DNA from: an uncultured Alcaligenaceae bacterium
Lineage (GTDB): Bacteria > Pseudomonadota > Gammaproteobacteria > Burkholderiales > Burkholderiaceae_B
Length of the DNA: 64,000 nucleotides
Assembly (NCBI GenBank): GCA_937908115.1
Contig: CALEQZ010000013.1
Span: 76,858 to 140,857 of the forward strand
Reading direction: 5' to 3'
Position numbers and translations under genes: made by a program. Each line of letters starts with the position of its first letter. The stretch's first letter is position 1. Shown piece after piece: positions 1-9,120 of the stretch. Under the pieces are notes generated by a model that was given only the letters and a program-made list of their open reading frames with translations, was not told the DNA's origin and did no database searches.

Positions 1-2018
1 ACGCCTGCCAGCGCGCCGGCGAAGGACAAGTCCCACGATGCGCCCAGCACGATGCGGCGTTGCGTGCCCGGTGCCGATCGGTTGACGCGCCCGGCACCCT
101 GCGGCTGGGGCCGGACATCCGCGTCCAGGGTGGCGCGCACCGCGCGCACCAAGGCCGCCGTGATGGCGATTTCGTCGATGCGGCCCGCCGTTTGCCAGCG
201 CTGGCCGCCCCCGCGCGAGCCCTCGTGCGCCAGCGCGAACGCGGCCTGGCCCGGCAGCGCCACGTCCAGCCGCGCCCGGCCGACCTGCCATTGCCATTGC
301 GGCGCGACGGCATCGGGCAGGAACGCCACCGGAATCGCGCTGCCACGCACGCGGTAACCGGCGTGCGAAGCATCCAGGGCCGATACCGTGCCGCGCCAGC
401 CCACGACGCCAGCCTGGAAGTCGCCGGCGCCGCCGCCCCAGCCGCCGGCAGCCTCCAAACGCACCGAGCCGGGTGCGCGGCCAACCAGGCCGTCGCGCGC
501 ATCCGGCGGGACATAGTCGGCATCGATGCGCACGGAATGGCGCGCCACCGTGCCGGCCAGCCGGGCCTTGGCCGACGCCTTGCCCGACAGTCCCGGCCAC
601 AGATCGGCCAGCCGCGGCGCCTGCACCTGCAGCTCCAGCGCGGATGCCGCATCACCCCAGGCGCCCTGCCCGCGCAGGCGATTGGCGCCCAGTCGCAGGT
701 CGGCGTCCAACCGTGGGACCTGCAGGCGCGCCCAGTCCGCGGTTGGGCCATCGGTGCGCACCTGCGCAGCCAGTGTGCCGTCAAGCGGCTGGCCATTCCA
801 CCGGCTGCCCTCGTCCAGCACGAGCTTGATGCTGGCCTCGGACACGACGGCGCGGTCAACCAGTTCCGCGTCGACCTCCAGCCTGCCCGACAATGCAGCC
901 GGTGCAGCCATGGCGCCGGCCAGCAGCTTGCCAACATCGAAGTTGCGGCTGTCGATGCCGATGCGCAGGCGCTCGCGCGAGGTGGCTGGCGCCTGTCCCG
1001 GTCCGCCGGCTTCGTTCGGCGCTGCGCGCCACTGTAGCTGGGCGCCCAGCGCCGAGCCGTCGCCCAACTTCACGTCCACGTCCGCCTGGCGCACCGGGAT
1101 CGCGTCCCGAGGCGTGGCCTGTGCCTGGGCGCGCAGCGCCAAGCCCGGCCCGTCTCCCGTGACGGCTACCGCCAATTCCTGCAGCGAGCCTTGTACCGCC
1201 ACGTCCGACAGGATGGTGCAGCCCGGCGCATCGTCGCCCTGCCCGTCGCCCGACGCGTCGATGGGTGCTGCCGGACCCTTGCCGGCTTGCGGCACGCCGT
1301 TGCCTGCGGACTTGCCCGCCAGCGACGCGCCGGGCAGCCTGTCGGCCAGGCACACCGGCGATGCCGCGTCCGGCCCGTGCAGCGACGCCAGCAGCCGCAC
1401 GTCCATGGGCCAGGGGTCGGACAGTTCGGTCAACCGCAGCTCGCCCTGCAGCCGCGCATGGGCCAGGGGATGCGCCAGGCGCAGGCTGGCGATGCGCAGC
1501 TGCAGTCCCGGCTTGCCAAGCGCGACCGTTGACCGGAAATCGTCCACCGCCACGGGCAGCGGCTCGCCGTCGAGCACCAGTTCGAAGCGGCCGACCGCCA
1601 GCCGGTCAACGGCCACGTCCACGGGGATCACCACGGCCGCGCCGCCCTCACCTGGGTCGTCCTCCGGTAACGATGTGGTGCTCACCCGCAGTACGTCGGC
1701 CGACAAATCCTGCACCCGCAACAGGCCGCGCGACAAGGCGCGCCAGTCCACATTCAGGTTCAGCCCTTGCGCGTCGATTGCCGCGCCCGGCAGATTCAGG
1801 CTGAGCGCGCCCACTTGCACGCCGTCGAGCAGGGTGCCACGCACACGGCTGGCCTGGCCGTCGAGCTGTGCGGCGACGATGCGCAGCAGCATCGCCGTGC
1901 CGCTTTGCGTGGCCATCATCCACGCGACGAACGCCAGCGCCACCCCGCCCAGGGCAAGCAAAAAGGGCAGCCACCAGACCAGCACCCGTTTCAGCAGATT
2001 GCGCAGCAGGCCCGCCAT
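1..2018 (-). CDS. tamB: TamB, inner-membrane translocation and assembly module subunit (partial, C-terminus off the window)
   Basis: The minus-strand frame stays open from the ATG at 2018 to the window edge, giving about 672 residues; TamB proteins usually exceed 1000, so the C-terminal DUF490 domain lies outside. The protein opens with a short basic stretch and one hydrophobic membrane anchor (MAGLLRNLLKRVLVWWLPFL), followed by long beta-rich, low-complexity sequence typical of the AsmA-like/TamB hydrophobic-groove fold. Its ATG shares one base with the tamA stop (TGATG), so the two are translationally coupled. TamB spans the periplasm from the inner membrane, works with TamA, and is now linked to phospholipid transport to the outer membrane as well as autotransporter assembly. 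The family call rests on position, anchor and composition. Confidence 0.85.
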   Translation of the reverse strand, partial: MAGLLRNLLKRVLVWWLPFLLALGGVALAFVAWMMATQSGTAMLLRIVAAQLDGQASRVRGTLLDGVQVGALSLNLPGAAIDAQGLNLNVDWRALSRGLLRVQDLSADVLRVSTTSLPEDDPGEGGAAVVIPVDVAVDRLAVGRFELVLDGEPLPVAVDDFRSTVALGKPGLQLRIASLRLAHPLAHARLQGELRLTELSDPWPMDVRLLASLHGPDAASPVCLADRLPGASLAGKSAGNGVPQAGKGPAAPIDASGDGQGDDAPGCTILSDVAVQGSLQELAVAVTGDGPGLALRAQAQATPRDAIPVRQADVDVKLGDGSALGAQLQWRAAPNEAGGPGQAPATSRERLRIGIDSRNFDVGKLLAGAMAAPAALSGRLEVDAELVDRAVVSEASIKLVLDEGSRWNGQPLDGTLAAQVRTDGPTADWARLQVPRLDADLRLGANRLRGQGAWGDAASALELQVQAPRLADLWPGLSGKASAKARLAGTVARHSVRIDADYVPPDARDGLVGRAPGSVRLEAAGGWGGGAGDFQAGVVGWRGTVSALDASHAGYRVRGSAIPVAFLPDAVAPQWQWQVGRARLDVALPGQAAFALAHEGSRGGGQRWQTAGRIDEIAITAALVRAVRATLDADVRPQPQGAGRVNRSAPGTQRRIVLGASWDLSFAGALAG

Positions 2019-3886
2019 CAGAACGCGATCCCCAGCGAGAAATGCAGCCGCAGGCTGCGGTCGCGCTGGCCGTAGGCTACGTCCAAGAACAAGGGGCCGG
2101 CCGGGGTGCGCACCCGCGCCCCCACGCCGTAGCCGACGGCCGGCTTCATTTCGCCGAAGGATTGGGCCGCGTCGCCCGCGTCCACGAAAACTGCCATGCC
2201 CCAACGCTCGTCGAAGTAGTGCATGTACTCGGCGCTGACCACCGCGAGCGTGGATGCCCCCACTATCGCGTCGTCGAGCTCGCGGCCGATGCTCAGGTAT
2301 TTGTAGCCGCGTATGCTGCGCGCCCCGCCGGTGCGGAACCCGAAGTCGTCGGGCACCTGGGTGCGCCCGTCCGACCACATGCGGCCCACCTCGCCGCGCA
2401 CGGTGAATACGTCGAGATCGCCCACCGGCCACCAGTGCTGCCCGCGCAGGGTCGCGCGGGCGAACGGCCGCTTGCGGTCCAACGTCATCCCCACGCCGCC
2501 GCCGACCGCGATCAAGTGCCCTTCGCGCGGGTCATACTTGTTGTCCACGTCGCGGCGCAGCCATTCCGTGGTGGCCGACACCGTCGGCAAGTCATAGCGG
2601 TCGCCGCCGTCGACCTTGACACGATCGTAGGCGCCCAGCAGCCCGAAGCGGTTTTCATACTCGACCCGGCTGCCGTCCCCGGCGCGGCGCTCGCGCAACC
2701 GGGTAGCGCCCACGGCAAAGCGCGTGACGTCCAGCCCTTGGATGTCCGTGTGGTCGGCCAGCAGGCCGATGCTGTCCTTTTGGCCTTTTTCATCGGGCGG
2801 CAAGTAGAAATCCAGGTAAGCGCGCTGACGCAGCCGGTCCACCCCCAGGCCCGTCTCCATGGTCAGCGGCTGGCCCAGGACGACGTTCTGGCGATACTGC
2901 GTCTCGAAGCGCAGCCCAGCGGTATCGTCCACGCCGACCGCGGCGGCAAGCCGCTTGGCCGGCGCCTCGGACACCCGCACGCGCACCGGCAGCTGCACTT
3001 CGTCGCGGGCCATCAGGTCGGCCGCCGCATCGGACGCGCGCACGCCCGCCGGGCCCGACTCGGCATCCGCAGCCGGCGGCGTTTCCGCGGCCCCCGGCTG
3101 CGACGCGTGGCCGGGACGCTCCAGCGACACGAAGGCGCCGCGGAAAAAAGCCGTGCCTTGCAGGCTTTGCTGCCAGCCCTGGAGCTTTTCGCGGTCATAG
3201 GCCGCACCCGGCGCGTACCGCACGTAGCGCCTGACCAGGCTTTCGGGCACGCGCTTGAGCCCCTCGGTCGACAACGGGCCCAGCGTCACCTTCGGCCCGC
3301 TGTCGAGCACCACGCGTAGCGCCACCGTGGCGGCATCGGGGTCGACCGTGGCGCGCGATTCGGCAATGCGCGCCAGGTAAAAATCGCGCGCGCCCGCCTC
3401 GGCCAGCAGGTCGGCCTTGGCGCGGTTCCAGTCTTCGTTGATGAAAAACCGGCCGGCCGGCAGCCCCCATTGCTGGCGCAGGGCTTGCATGCGGTCGGCA
3501 TAGCCGCCGCCGGCAATGCGGCCGCGAAAAGATATATCGACGCTGGCCACCTTGGCGCGCGGCCCGGGCTCGATGACGATGTCCCAGGTCTCGCCCGCGA
3601 CGTCGCGGCCGGCCTGCAGCGTGACCTTCGGCGTGAAATACCCCTGCGTGGCCAGCGCCGAGAGCGTGGCATCGCGCGCGCGCCGCCGCAGGCGCGTGGC
3701 CTCGCCGCCGTCCTGGTCTTCGGCCAGGCGTGCGATCGCCTCGACCGCCTGGGTGATGGCCTGCAGCGCCTCGGGCGGCACGCCGCCCGGATCGATGGTC
3801 ACCTCTGGGCGCTGCTGGGCCTGGACGGCCGCCGCCCAGGCGATCAGCAAACCTGCCAGCAGCCTGGACGTCGTACTCATCGCCAT
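2018..3886 (-). CDS. tamA: TamA, Omp85-family outer-membrane protein
   Basis: This 622-residue protein starts with a signal peptide (MAMSTTSRLLAGLLIAWAAA, cleavage near VQA), then a periplasmic POTRA-like region (about residues 25-260, with recognisable GYFTPKV and IVIEPGPRAKV stretches), then a C-terminal beta-barrel of about 350 residues. The Omp85 signature IRGY sits in the barrel (GGARSIRGYKYLSIG), and the C-terminus ends in aromatic F, as usual for barrel assembly. Residues about 395-430 form an acidic, Ala/Pro-rich insert between POTRA and barrel. ATGs at 3886 and 3880 are both possible; the frame runs open to 4207 but that part overlaps mrp. TamA pairs with TamB, encoded directly downstream. 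Confidence 0.9.
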   Translation of the reverse strand: MAMSTTSRLLAGLLIAWAAAVQAQQRPEVTIDPGGVPPEALQAITQAVEAIARLAEDQDGGEATRLRRRARDATLSALATQGYFTPKVTLQAGRDVAGETWDIVIEPGPRAKVASVDISFRGRIAGGGYADRMQALRQQWGLPAGRFFINEDWNRAKADLLAEAGARDFYLARIAESRATVDPDAATVALRVVLDSGPKVTLGPLSTEGLKRVPESLVRRYVRYAPGAAYDREKLQGWQQSLQGTAFFRGAFVSLERPGHASQPGAAETPPAADAESGPAGVRASDAAADLMARDEVQLPVRVRVSEAPAKRLAAAVGVDDTAGLRFETQYRQNVVLGQPLTMETGLGVDRLRQRAYLDFYLPPDEKGQKDSIGLLADHTDIQGLDVTRFAVGATRLRERRAGDGSRVEYENRFGLLGAYDRVKVDGGDRYDLPTVSATTEWLRRDVDNKYDPREGHLIAVGGGVGMTLDRKRPFARATLRGQHWWPVGDLDVFTVRGEVGRMWSDGRTQVPDDFGFRTGGARSIRGYKYLSIGRELDDAIVGASTLAVVSAEYMHYFDERWGMAVFVDAGDAAQSFGEMKPAVGYGVGARVRTPAGPLFLDVAYGQRDRSLRLHFSLGIAF

Positions 3887-3930
3887 TGCCCGCGTTCCGC
3901 AGCGCCCGTCAGGCGAGCCGATGGCGCCAT

Positions 3931-5013
3931 CTATTGCGACCGCTGCACCACGACCGAGGGCATCTTGCCGCTGTAATCGGGCGGCAGGCGCGCCACGCCG
4001 GCGGCCACGCGCAGCGCGATGGCCCGGTACAGGCCGGCCTCCTCGCTGTCCGGGCGGGCGATGACCGTAGGCCGGCCCGCATCGGTCTGCTCGCGTATCG
4101 CCAGCGCCAGCGGCAGGCTGCCCAGCCAGGGCACGCCGCATTCCTCGGCCATGCGGCGGCCGCCCCCCTCGCCGAAAATGTGCTCGGCGTGGCCACACTG
4201 AGAGCAAATATGTATCGCCATGTTCTCGACCACCCCCAGCACGGGAACGTTGACCTTTTCGAACATGCGCAGCCCCTTGCGCGCATCGAGTAGCGCAATG
4301 TCCTGCGGCGTGGTGACGATGACGGCACCGGCCACGGGCACCTTCTGCGCCAGCGTCAACGCGATGTCGCCCGTGCCGGGCGGCATGTCGACGATCAGGT
4401 AATCGAGTTCGCGCCAGTTGGTCTGGCGCAGCAATTGCTCCAGCGCCTGCGTGACCATGGGCCCGCGCCAGATCGCCGGCGCGTCGGCGTCGATGAGGAA
4501 ACCGATGGAATTGGCCTGCACGCCGTGCCCGACCAGGGGCTCCATGGTTTTGTTGTCACGGCTTTCTGGCCGGCCGGACACGCCGAGCATGGCCGGCACG
4601 CTCGGCCCGTAGATGTCGGCGTCGAGCAGCCCGACCGAGGCGCCCTCGGCAGACAGCGCCAGGGCCAGGTTGACCGCCGTGGTGCTCTTGCCGACGCCGC
4701 CCTTGCCAGAGGCGACGGCGATGATATTGCGCACCTGGGGCAACGGCTGCAGGCCGCGCTGCACGGCATGCGCGCGCACGGTGCCCTGCACCGTCACCCG
4801 GGGCTCGGCCACGCCCGCCGCCCGCAGGGCGGCTTCGATGCGCGCCTGCAAGTCACCCGCCACACTGCGAGCGGGGTAGCCGAGGTCGACCGTCACGGCC
4901 GCGGCATCGCCATCGATGGATACATCTTTGTCGCGCACGGCCAACGGCCCGCCTAGCACGGGATCGGCCACGCCTGCGACGGCGGCGCGAATTTGTTCTA
5001 TCGTAAGGGACAT
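3931..5013 (-). CDS. mrp: Mrp/ApbC iron-sulfur cluster carrier ATPase
   Basis: The 360-residue product has an N-terminal MIP18-like domain (about residues 1-85) and a ParA/MinD-like ATPase domain beginning with the deviant Walker A motif GKGGVGKST at about 103-111. The cluster-binding CxxC pair is present in CSQCGHAEHIFGEGGG, as in other Mrp/NBP35 proteins. Length matches the family (about 360-370). It is expected to carry [4Fe-4S] clusters to apoproteins in the cytoplasm. ATG 5013 starts the conserved MSLTIEQIRAAV sequence; an upstream in-frame ATG at 5031 is possible. The gene is divergent from a small membrane-protein gene. Confidence 0.95.
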   Translation of the reverse strand: MSLTIEQIRAAVAGVADPVLGGPLAVRDKDVSIDGDAAAVTVDLGYPARSVAGDLQARIEAALRAAGVAEPRVTVQGTVRAHAVQRGLQPLPQVRNIIAVASGKGGVGKSTTAVNLALALSAEGASVGLLDADIYGPSVPAMLGVSGRPESRDNKTMEPLVGHGVQANSIGFLIDADAPAIWRGPMVTQALEQLLRQTNWRELDYLIVDMPPGTGDIALTLAQKVPVAGAVIVTTPQDIALLDARKGLRMFEKVNVPVLGVVENMAIHICSQCGHAEHIFGEGGGRRMAEECGVPWLGSLPLALAIREQTDAGRPTVIARPDSEEAGLYRAIALRVAAGVARLPPDYSGKMPSVVVQRSQ

Positions 5014-5138
5014 GTCAACGTAATCTCGCATCACGGGACGCGATCGGCGTCCCGCCTGCAAGAATAGCTTAAGGGTGAAGCGCCGGCTGCTTCCGCCCGT
5101 TACGGGAACCTTAGACGCCGGCAGGCGTCCATTCAATC

Positions 5139-5408
5139 ATGACAGATCTCATCAGCCGTTTCCTGCGCGCCGTCCTGTTTGCCGTGCTTGCCCTGGTAGG
5201 CATGGGCATGGCGCTCGTCTTCATGCTCTCCACCGCCGTGGCGGTGGCCGTGCTCTACGTGGTGGCGCGCTTGCGCGGCCAGCCTTTCGGCGTGCGCGCC
5301 TATTGGGCGCAGCGGCGCGGCGCCGCCTACGGCCGCGCGCCAGCAGGCGGGGCCCATCCTTTCCGGCGCGGCGAAATCATCGACGTCGAGGTGCGCGAAG
5401 TCCGCTAG
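5139..5408 (+). CDS. Small membrane protein of unknown function
   Basis: This 89-residue ORF has two closely spaced hydrophobic stretches (about residues 9-27 and 30-43) that could form one or two membrane helices, followed by a basic, Arg/Ala-rich tail ending in an acidic strand (GEIIDVEVREVR). The high coding bias and isolated position on the plus strand suggest a real gene. I do not recognise a named family. Its stop overlaps the stop of the convergent LysR gene in CTAG at 5405-5408. No strong ribosome binding site is visible before the ATG. Confidence 0.65.
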   Translation: MTDLISRFLRAVLFAVLALVGMGMALVFMLSTAVAVAVLYVVARLRGQPFGVRAYWAQRRGAAYGRAPAGGAHPFRRGEIIDVEVREVR

Positions 5409-6358
5409 CGCGCCAGGCCGCCCAACGGGGTGGCCGTCGTCCACCAGCCTTGGGCGAGCTGCTCGCGCAGCAAGTGCCGCACGATCCCTTCGACGCGCCT
5501 GGCCGAGCGCGATAGCGGCCGGCCACTGGCATGCGCCAGCGACACCCGGCGCTCGATGCAGGGTTCGACGATGCGGGCGGCAAACACCGGGGCATTTCCG
5601 TCGCCCACGCGCAGCGCCGCCAGCGACAGGATGCTGAAGCACCCCGTGCGGCGCACCATTTCGGTAAGCAGCTCGTGGGCGTCCAGCTCCGTGGTGACGT
5701 TGAGCGCGATGCCGATTCGGCGCACGGCATCGTCGACCACTTTGCGCAGGCCGTGATCACGTCCGGGCATGACCAGCGGCAGGCGCGCCGCATCGGCCAG
5801 CCGGACTTCCCCGGCCGGGGTCAACCACTGGGCCACGTCGTCGCGGCTGCGCGCCACGAGCACCAGCTGCTCCGACAGCAGGGCATCCATGTCCAATCCG
5901 ATTACCGCGGCGCCGGCAAACACCAGTCCGAAGTCCAGCGTGCCGTCGATGATCCATTGATAGACATGGCCAGAAAGCCCCGAAACGACCTTGACCCGCA
6001 CATTGGGGCATTCGCGCTGCACCGCTTCGATCAACGGCAGGCTGAGAATCGGGCTGATCGAGCCCGGTATGCCCACCGCCACCCGGCCGACTTCCGCCGC
6101 GTGGTGCGCGCGCATGCTCTGGCGGGCCGCCTCGACCGATTCCAGCACGTTGCGGGCGTGCACGAGAAAATCCCGCCCTTCGGGCGTCAGGACGGTCCCG
6201 TCGGGCCGGCGCTCGAACAGCTGCACGCCGAGCTCTTCTTCGAGCAGGCGGATTTGCGCGCTGACCGACGGCTGGGAAACATGCAGCAGCTGCGACGCCT
6301 TCAGGAAGGATCGTTGCTCGGCGATCGCGACGAAGTAGCCAAGCTGCTTCAGGTTCAT
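5405..6358 (-). CDS. LysR-family transcriptional regulator
   Basis: The 317-residue protein has the N-terminal LysR winged helix-turn-helix (MNLKQLGYFVAIAEQRSFLKASQLLHVSQPSVSAQI split over residues 1-36, then LEEELGVQLFERR) and a C-terminal effector-binding domain from about residue 90 (VAVGIPGSISPILSLPLI). It is the last gene of a minus-strand run with the CitE-like lyase, CaiB transferase, chimeric ORF and aldehyde dehydrogenase, so it probably controls that operon, here from inside it rather than divergently. The inducer cannot be read from sequence. Confidence 0.9.
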   Translation of the reverse strand: MNLKQLGYFVAIAEQRSFLKASQLLHVSQPSVSAQIRLLEEELGVQLFERRPDGTVLTPEGRDFLVHARNVLESVEAARQSMRAHHAAEVGRVAVGIPGSISPILSLPLIEAVQRECPNVRVKVVSGLSGHVYQWIIDGTLDFGLVFAGAAVIGLDMDALLSEQLVLVARSRDDVAQWLTPAGEVRLADAARLPLVMPGRDHGLRKVVDDAVRRIGIALNVTTELDAHELLTEMVRRTGCFSILSLAALRVGDGNAPVFAARIVEPCIERRVSLAHASGRPLSRSARRVEGIVRHLLREQLAQGWWTTATPLGGLAR

Positions 6359-6395
6359 GCGTCCCTGCCCCGTCGCGCCCGCCTTGGCATGGACA

Positions 6396-7295
6396 TCATG
6401 CCTTGCGGGTGCGCCGCATTATGGTCTCGTGTCGTTGCAACAATTGGCGCGCCTGCAACACCACCGGCAAATCGACCATGCGCCCCTTGAACGTGCAGGC
6501 CGCGCGGCCTTCGCGCATCTGCTTGTCGAATTCGGCAAGCAGGGCCGTGGCATGCTCGACTTCCTCGGGCTGCGGCGAAAACTCCTCGTTGACGATACCC
6601 ACCTGGCGGGGGTGGATGCAGAAAGCCGCTTCGAAACCCAGCCGCCGGGCCCTGCGGATGCGGGCGCGAAACGCCTGCTCGTCCGCAAAATCCGCCACCG
6701 AGCCGATGAAGCCTATGGGAACTATACCGGCGCGGCGGCAGGCCGTCACGGCCATCACGTTGGGGACGTACAGGCTGTCCTCATCGACGGCCATGCGCAT
6801 CGTCACGGCCAGGTCCTCCGCCCCGACGATCAGCCCCCACAGCCGTGGATGCGCCGCGGCGATGTTGTTGATGTTGGCCAACCCGGCTGGGTCCTCGACC
6901 ATGGCGATGATGCGCGTGTGCCCGGGTGCCAGCCCCGCCTCGCGCTCGCATTCGTCCAGGATCTCGGCGACGGCCTTGACGTAGGACGCATCCGGCACCT
7001 TGGGCAAGGTCACCGCGCTGACGGCATCGCCCACGCACGCCTCCAGGTCGCGGACCAATTGGCGCCAGGGCCGGTTCACCCGGACCACCACGTCGTAGCC
7101 GCCCTGGCGGAAGGTACGGGCAATCTCGGCGACGCGGCTGCGCGCCAGCGCCTTCTGGTCGGGCGCGACGCTGTCTTCCAGGTCGATCTGCAGCGCGTCG
7201 GCGGGCTGGCGCAACGCGCTTTGCACGAACCGGTCGCTCGTGGCCGGAACGAACAGCAGGGACCGCCAGACGGGTTGGCTCATCGTGTCGAACAT
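6396..7295 (-). CDS. HpcH/HpaI aldolase / citrate lyase beta (CitE-like) CoA-ester lyase
   Basis: The 299-residue protein fits the CitE-like lyase family that cleaves malyl-, citramalyl- or beta-methylmalyl-CoA type esters. Visible hallmarks are the N-terminal RSLLFVPATSDRFVQSAL, the acidic metal/substrate strand ALQIDLEDSV, the VVVRVNRP motif and the C-terminal FCIHPRQVGIVNEEFSP. The ATG at 7295 has a good GGAGGA 7 bases upstream, inside the end of the CaiB gene, and lies 3 bases from the CaiB stop, so the two are coupled. Together they could activate a hydroxyacid as CoA ester and split it; the exact substrate is inferred, not seen. Confidence 0.88.
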   Translation of the reverse strand: MFDTMSQPVWRSLLFVPATSDRFVQSALRQPADALQIDLEDSVAPDQKALARSRVAEIARTFRQGGYDVVVRVNRPWRQLVRDLEACVGDAVSAVTLPKVPDASYVKAVAEILDECEREAGLAPGHTRIIAMVEDPAGLANINNIAAAHPRLWGLIVGAEDLAVTMRMAVDEDSLYVPNVMAVTACRRAGIVPIGFIGSVADFADEQAFRARIRRARRLGFEAAFCIHPRQVGIVNEEFSPQPEEVEHATALLAEFDKQMREGRAACTFKGRMVDLPVVLQARQLLQRHETIMRRTRKA

Positions 7296-7298
7296 GGG

Positions 7299-8468
7299 CT
7301 ATTCCTCCAGCGCGTCCAGCTCCGCCAGGATTTCGGCGGTATGTTCGCCCAGCGCCGGCGCCGGGCGGTAAAACCCGCCCGGCGTGGTGCCAAGGCGCGG
7401 GATGACATTGTGCATGGGCACCTCCCCCAGGTCGGGATCTTCCAGCGATACGATGGCTTGCCTGCCTTGCACGAAGGGATGGTCCAACAGGTCGGCCACT
7501 GAGCAAACCGGCCCGACCGTCACGCCGGCCTGCTCGAACAGGCGCAGGTTCTCTTCCTGCGTGCGGCTGCGGATGAACTCGCCGATGATCGCATCCAGCT
7601 CGTCGCGGTTGGCCACCCGCGCATCGTTGTCGACAAACCGCGGGTCGGTTTTCAGGTCCGGACGGCCGATGGTGTCGAAGATGCGCATCGCCATGGATTG
7701 CATCGAACCGGACAGGGCCACGTAGCGGCCGTCGCTGCACGCATAGACGTTGCGCGGAGCGGTGTGCGAAGACTGGTTGCCCGAACGCATCGTGGCCTGG
7801 CCGGTCAGGCGGTACTTGGCCGCCTCGGATGCGATGAAAGAAAAGATGGGCTCGAACAGCGACAGGTCGATGACCTGGCCTTTGCCTTCCCGCTCGGCCA
7901 CGCGCAACGCGGTCAGCACGCCTGCGGCGCCGTAAATGCCGGCGATCATGTCGGCAAGCGCCAACGGCGGCAACACCGGCGGGCGGTCAGGGTATCCGTT
8001 CAGGTGCGCAAACCCCGACATCGCCTCGACCAAGGTGCCGAATCCAGGCTTGCGGCTGTATGGACCGGTCTGCCCCCACCCTGACACCCTGACCACGACC
8101 AGGCGTGGGTTCAGCGCGAGCAGTGCATCGGGCGCCAGCCCCATTTTCTCCAGCCCGCCGGGAACGAAATTTTCGACGAACACATCCGCATGGCGCACCA
8201 GCCTGCGCAACGTCGCCAGGCCGGGCTCGGACTTCAGGTCCAGTGTCATCGACCGCTTGTTGCGCCCATAGACTTTCCAGTAGACCGGCCGGCCGGCCTC
8301 GCGCCAGTTGCGCAGGTCGTCGCCCACGCCCTCGCGCTCGACCTTGATGACGTCGGCGCCGAAATCGGCCAAGAACAGCGTCAGCATGTTGCCCGCCACC
8401 AGCCGTGACAGGTCCAGCACGCGCACGCCGTGCAGCGGGCCCTTGCGATCGGGATCGAACTTCTCCAT
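7299..8468 (-). CDS. CaiB/BaiF family (class III) CoA-transferase
   Basis: The 389-residue protein has the family opening GVRVLDLSRLVAGNMLTLFLADFGADVIKVER, the conserved NKRSMTLDLKS and DVFVENFVPGGLEKMGL segments, and RVSGWGQTGPYSRKPGFGTLVEAMSGF. The Asp of the ADMIAG stretch is the likely catalytic aspartate that forms the mixed anhydride. Length matches formyl-CoA/succinyl-CoA transferases. It sits between the CitE-like lyase gene and the chimeric ORF, spaced 3 and 15 bases, so it is co-transcribed. A succinyl-CoA dependent transfer to a dicarboxylic hydroxyacid would fit the neighbouring lyase. Confidence 0.9.
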   Translation of the reverse strand: MEKFDPDRKGPLHGVRVLDLSRLVAGNMLTLFLADFGADVIKVEREGVGDDLRNWREAGRPVYWKVYGRNKRSMTLDLKSEPGLATLRRLVRHADVFVENFVPGGLEKMGLAPDALLALNPRLVVVRVSGWGQTGPYSRKPGFGTLVEAMSGFAHLNGYPDRPPVLPPLALADMIAGIYGAAGVLTALRVAEREGKGQVIDLSLFEPIFSFIASEAAKYRLTGQATMRSGNQSSHTAPRNVYACSDGRYVALSGSMQSMAMRIFDTIGRPDLKTDPRFVDNDARVANRDELDAIIGEFIRSRTQEENLRLFEQAGVTVGPVCSVADLLDHPFVQGRQAIVSLEDPDLGEVPMHNVIPRLGTTPGGFYRPAPALGEHTAEILAELDALEE

Positions 8469-8483
8469 GGAACCGGCTCGCTC

Positions 8484-9065
8484 TCAAACGGTGATGACGG
8501 GTTTGATTTCCTGGAAGTTCTTCATGCGCTCGAGCGCGACGTTGACCTCGTCCAGGCGATAGCGCCCCGTGATCATCTTCTCGAACGGGAAATCGCGCTG
8601 GAACTCCAGCTCGAAAAAGCCCAGCACCTGCATGCGGTGCTTGGCCAGCGTCTCGCGCAGCGTGGTCTGCAGCACACCCTGCGGGTTGTAGAAAATCTTG
8701 TCGACCTCGTCGAAGGTCGTGGCGATATACGGCAGGTAGTGGATGTCCAGCAGCGGATCCAGGCCGGCCAGGGACCCGGGGTTCAGGAAGGCCAGGTCCA
8801 GCGAGCCGCGCGACAAGTCGCGCGCCAACGCTTCGTCCCCGCCGAGCTGGCTGTTGGGGAACACGGTCACGGTGACTTCACCGTTGGTCCGCTCGCCGAC
8901 CAGCCGGGCGAACTCCTTGCTGGCCTTGTCGACGGGGCTGTCGATGGCGAACACGTGGCCAAGCCGCAGCTTCAGCTCCGCGGCCTGCGCGGAGCCGGGC
9001 GCGATGATCAACGCAACCAATCCGAGCGCGCAGGCGAGCGCGCCCCGTTTCAGGGTCTTCGTCAT
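8484..9065 (-). pseudogene. Chimeric ORF: TRAP-transporter receptor (DctP) N-terminal half fused in frame to a zinc alcohol dehydrogenase C-terminus
   Basis: This 193-residue open frame starts well (ATG 9065 after GGAGACAAGC) with a signal peptide (about residues 1-28) and a DctP-type TRAP receptor start: LRLGHVFAIDSPVDKASKEF, GEVTVTVFPNSQLGGD and LDLAFLNPGSLAG. Such receptors are normally about 320-340 residues, but after VLGFFELEFQ (near residue 156, about position 8597) the sequence changes to RDFPFEKMITGRYRL, then EEVNVALERM-like and EIKPVI sequence, the C-terminal end of zinc-dependent alcohol dehydrogenases. The receptor lacks its second lobe, and no DctQ/DctM genes are nearby. The simplest reading is an internal deletion that removed the rest of the TRAP system and most of a dehydrogenase gene. 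Confidence 0.75.
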
Positions 9066-9120
9066 GCTTGTCTCCGTCCGTTATAGAAGTTATGTGCGGC
9101 CCCCGCCGGGCGGGCCGCGG

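Noticed and set aside
526..2238. Long plus-strand open frame opposite tamB
   Set aside because: It is a Ser/Arg/Pro-rich shadow frame caused by high G+C; the minus-strand frame has the TamB anchor and overlaps tamA correctly.
5405..5408. Overlapping stop codons (CTAG) of two convergent genes as a special signal
   Set aside because: It is a compact gene junction with no further structure.
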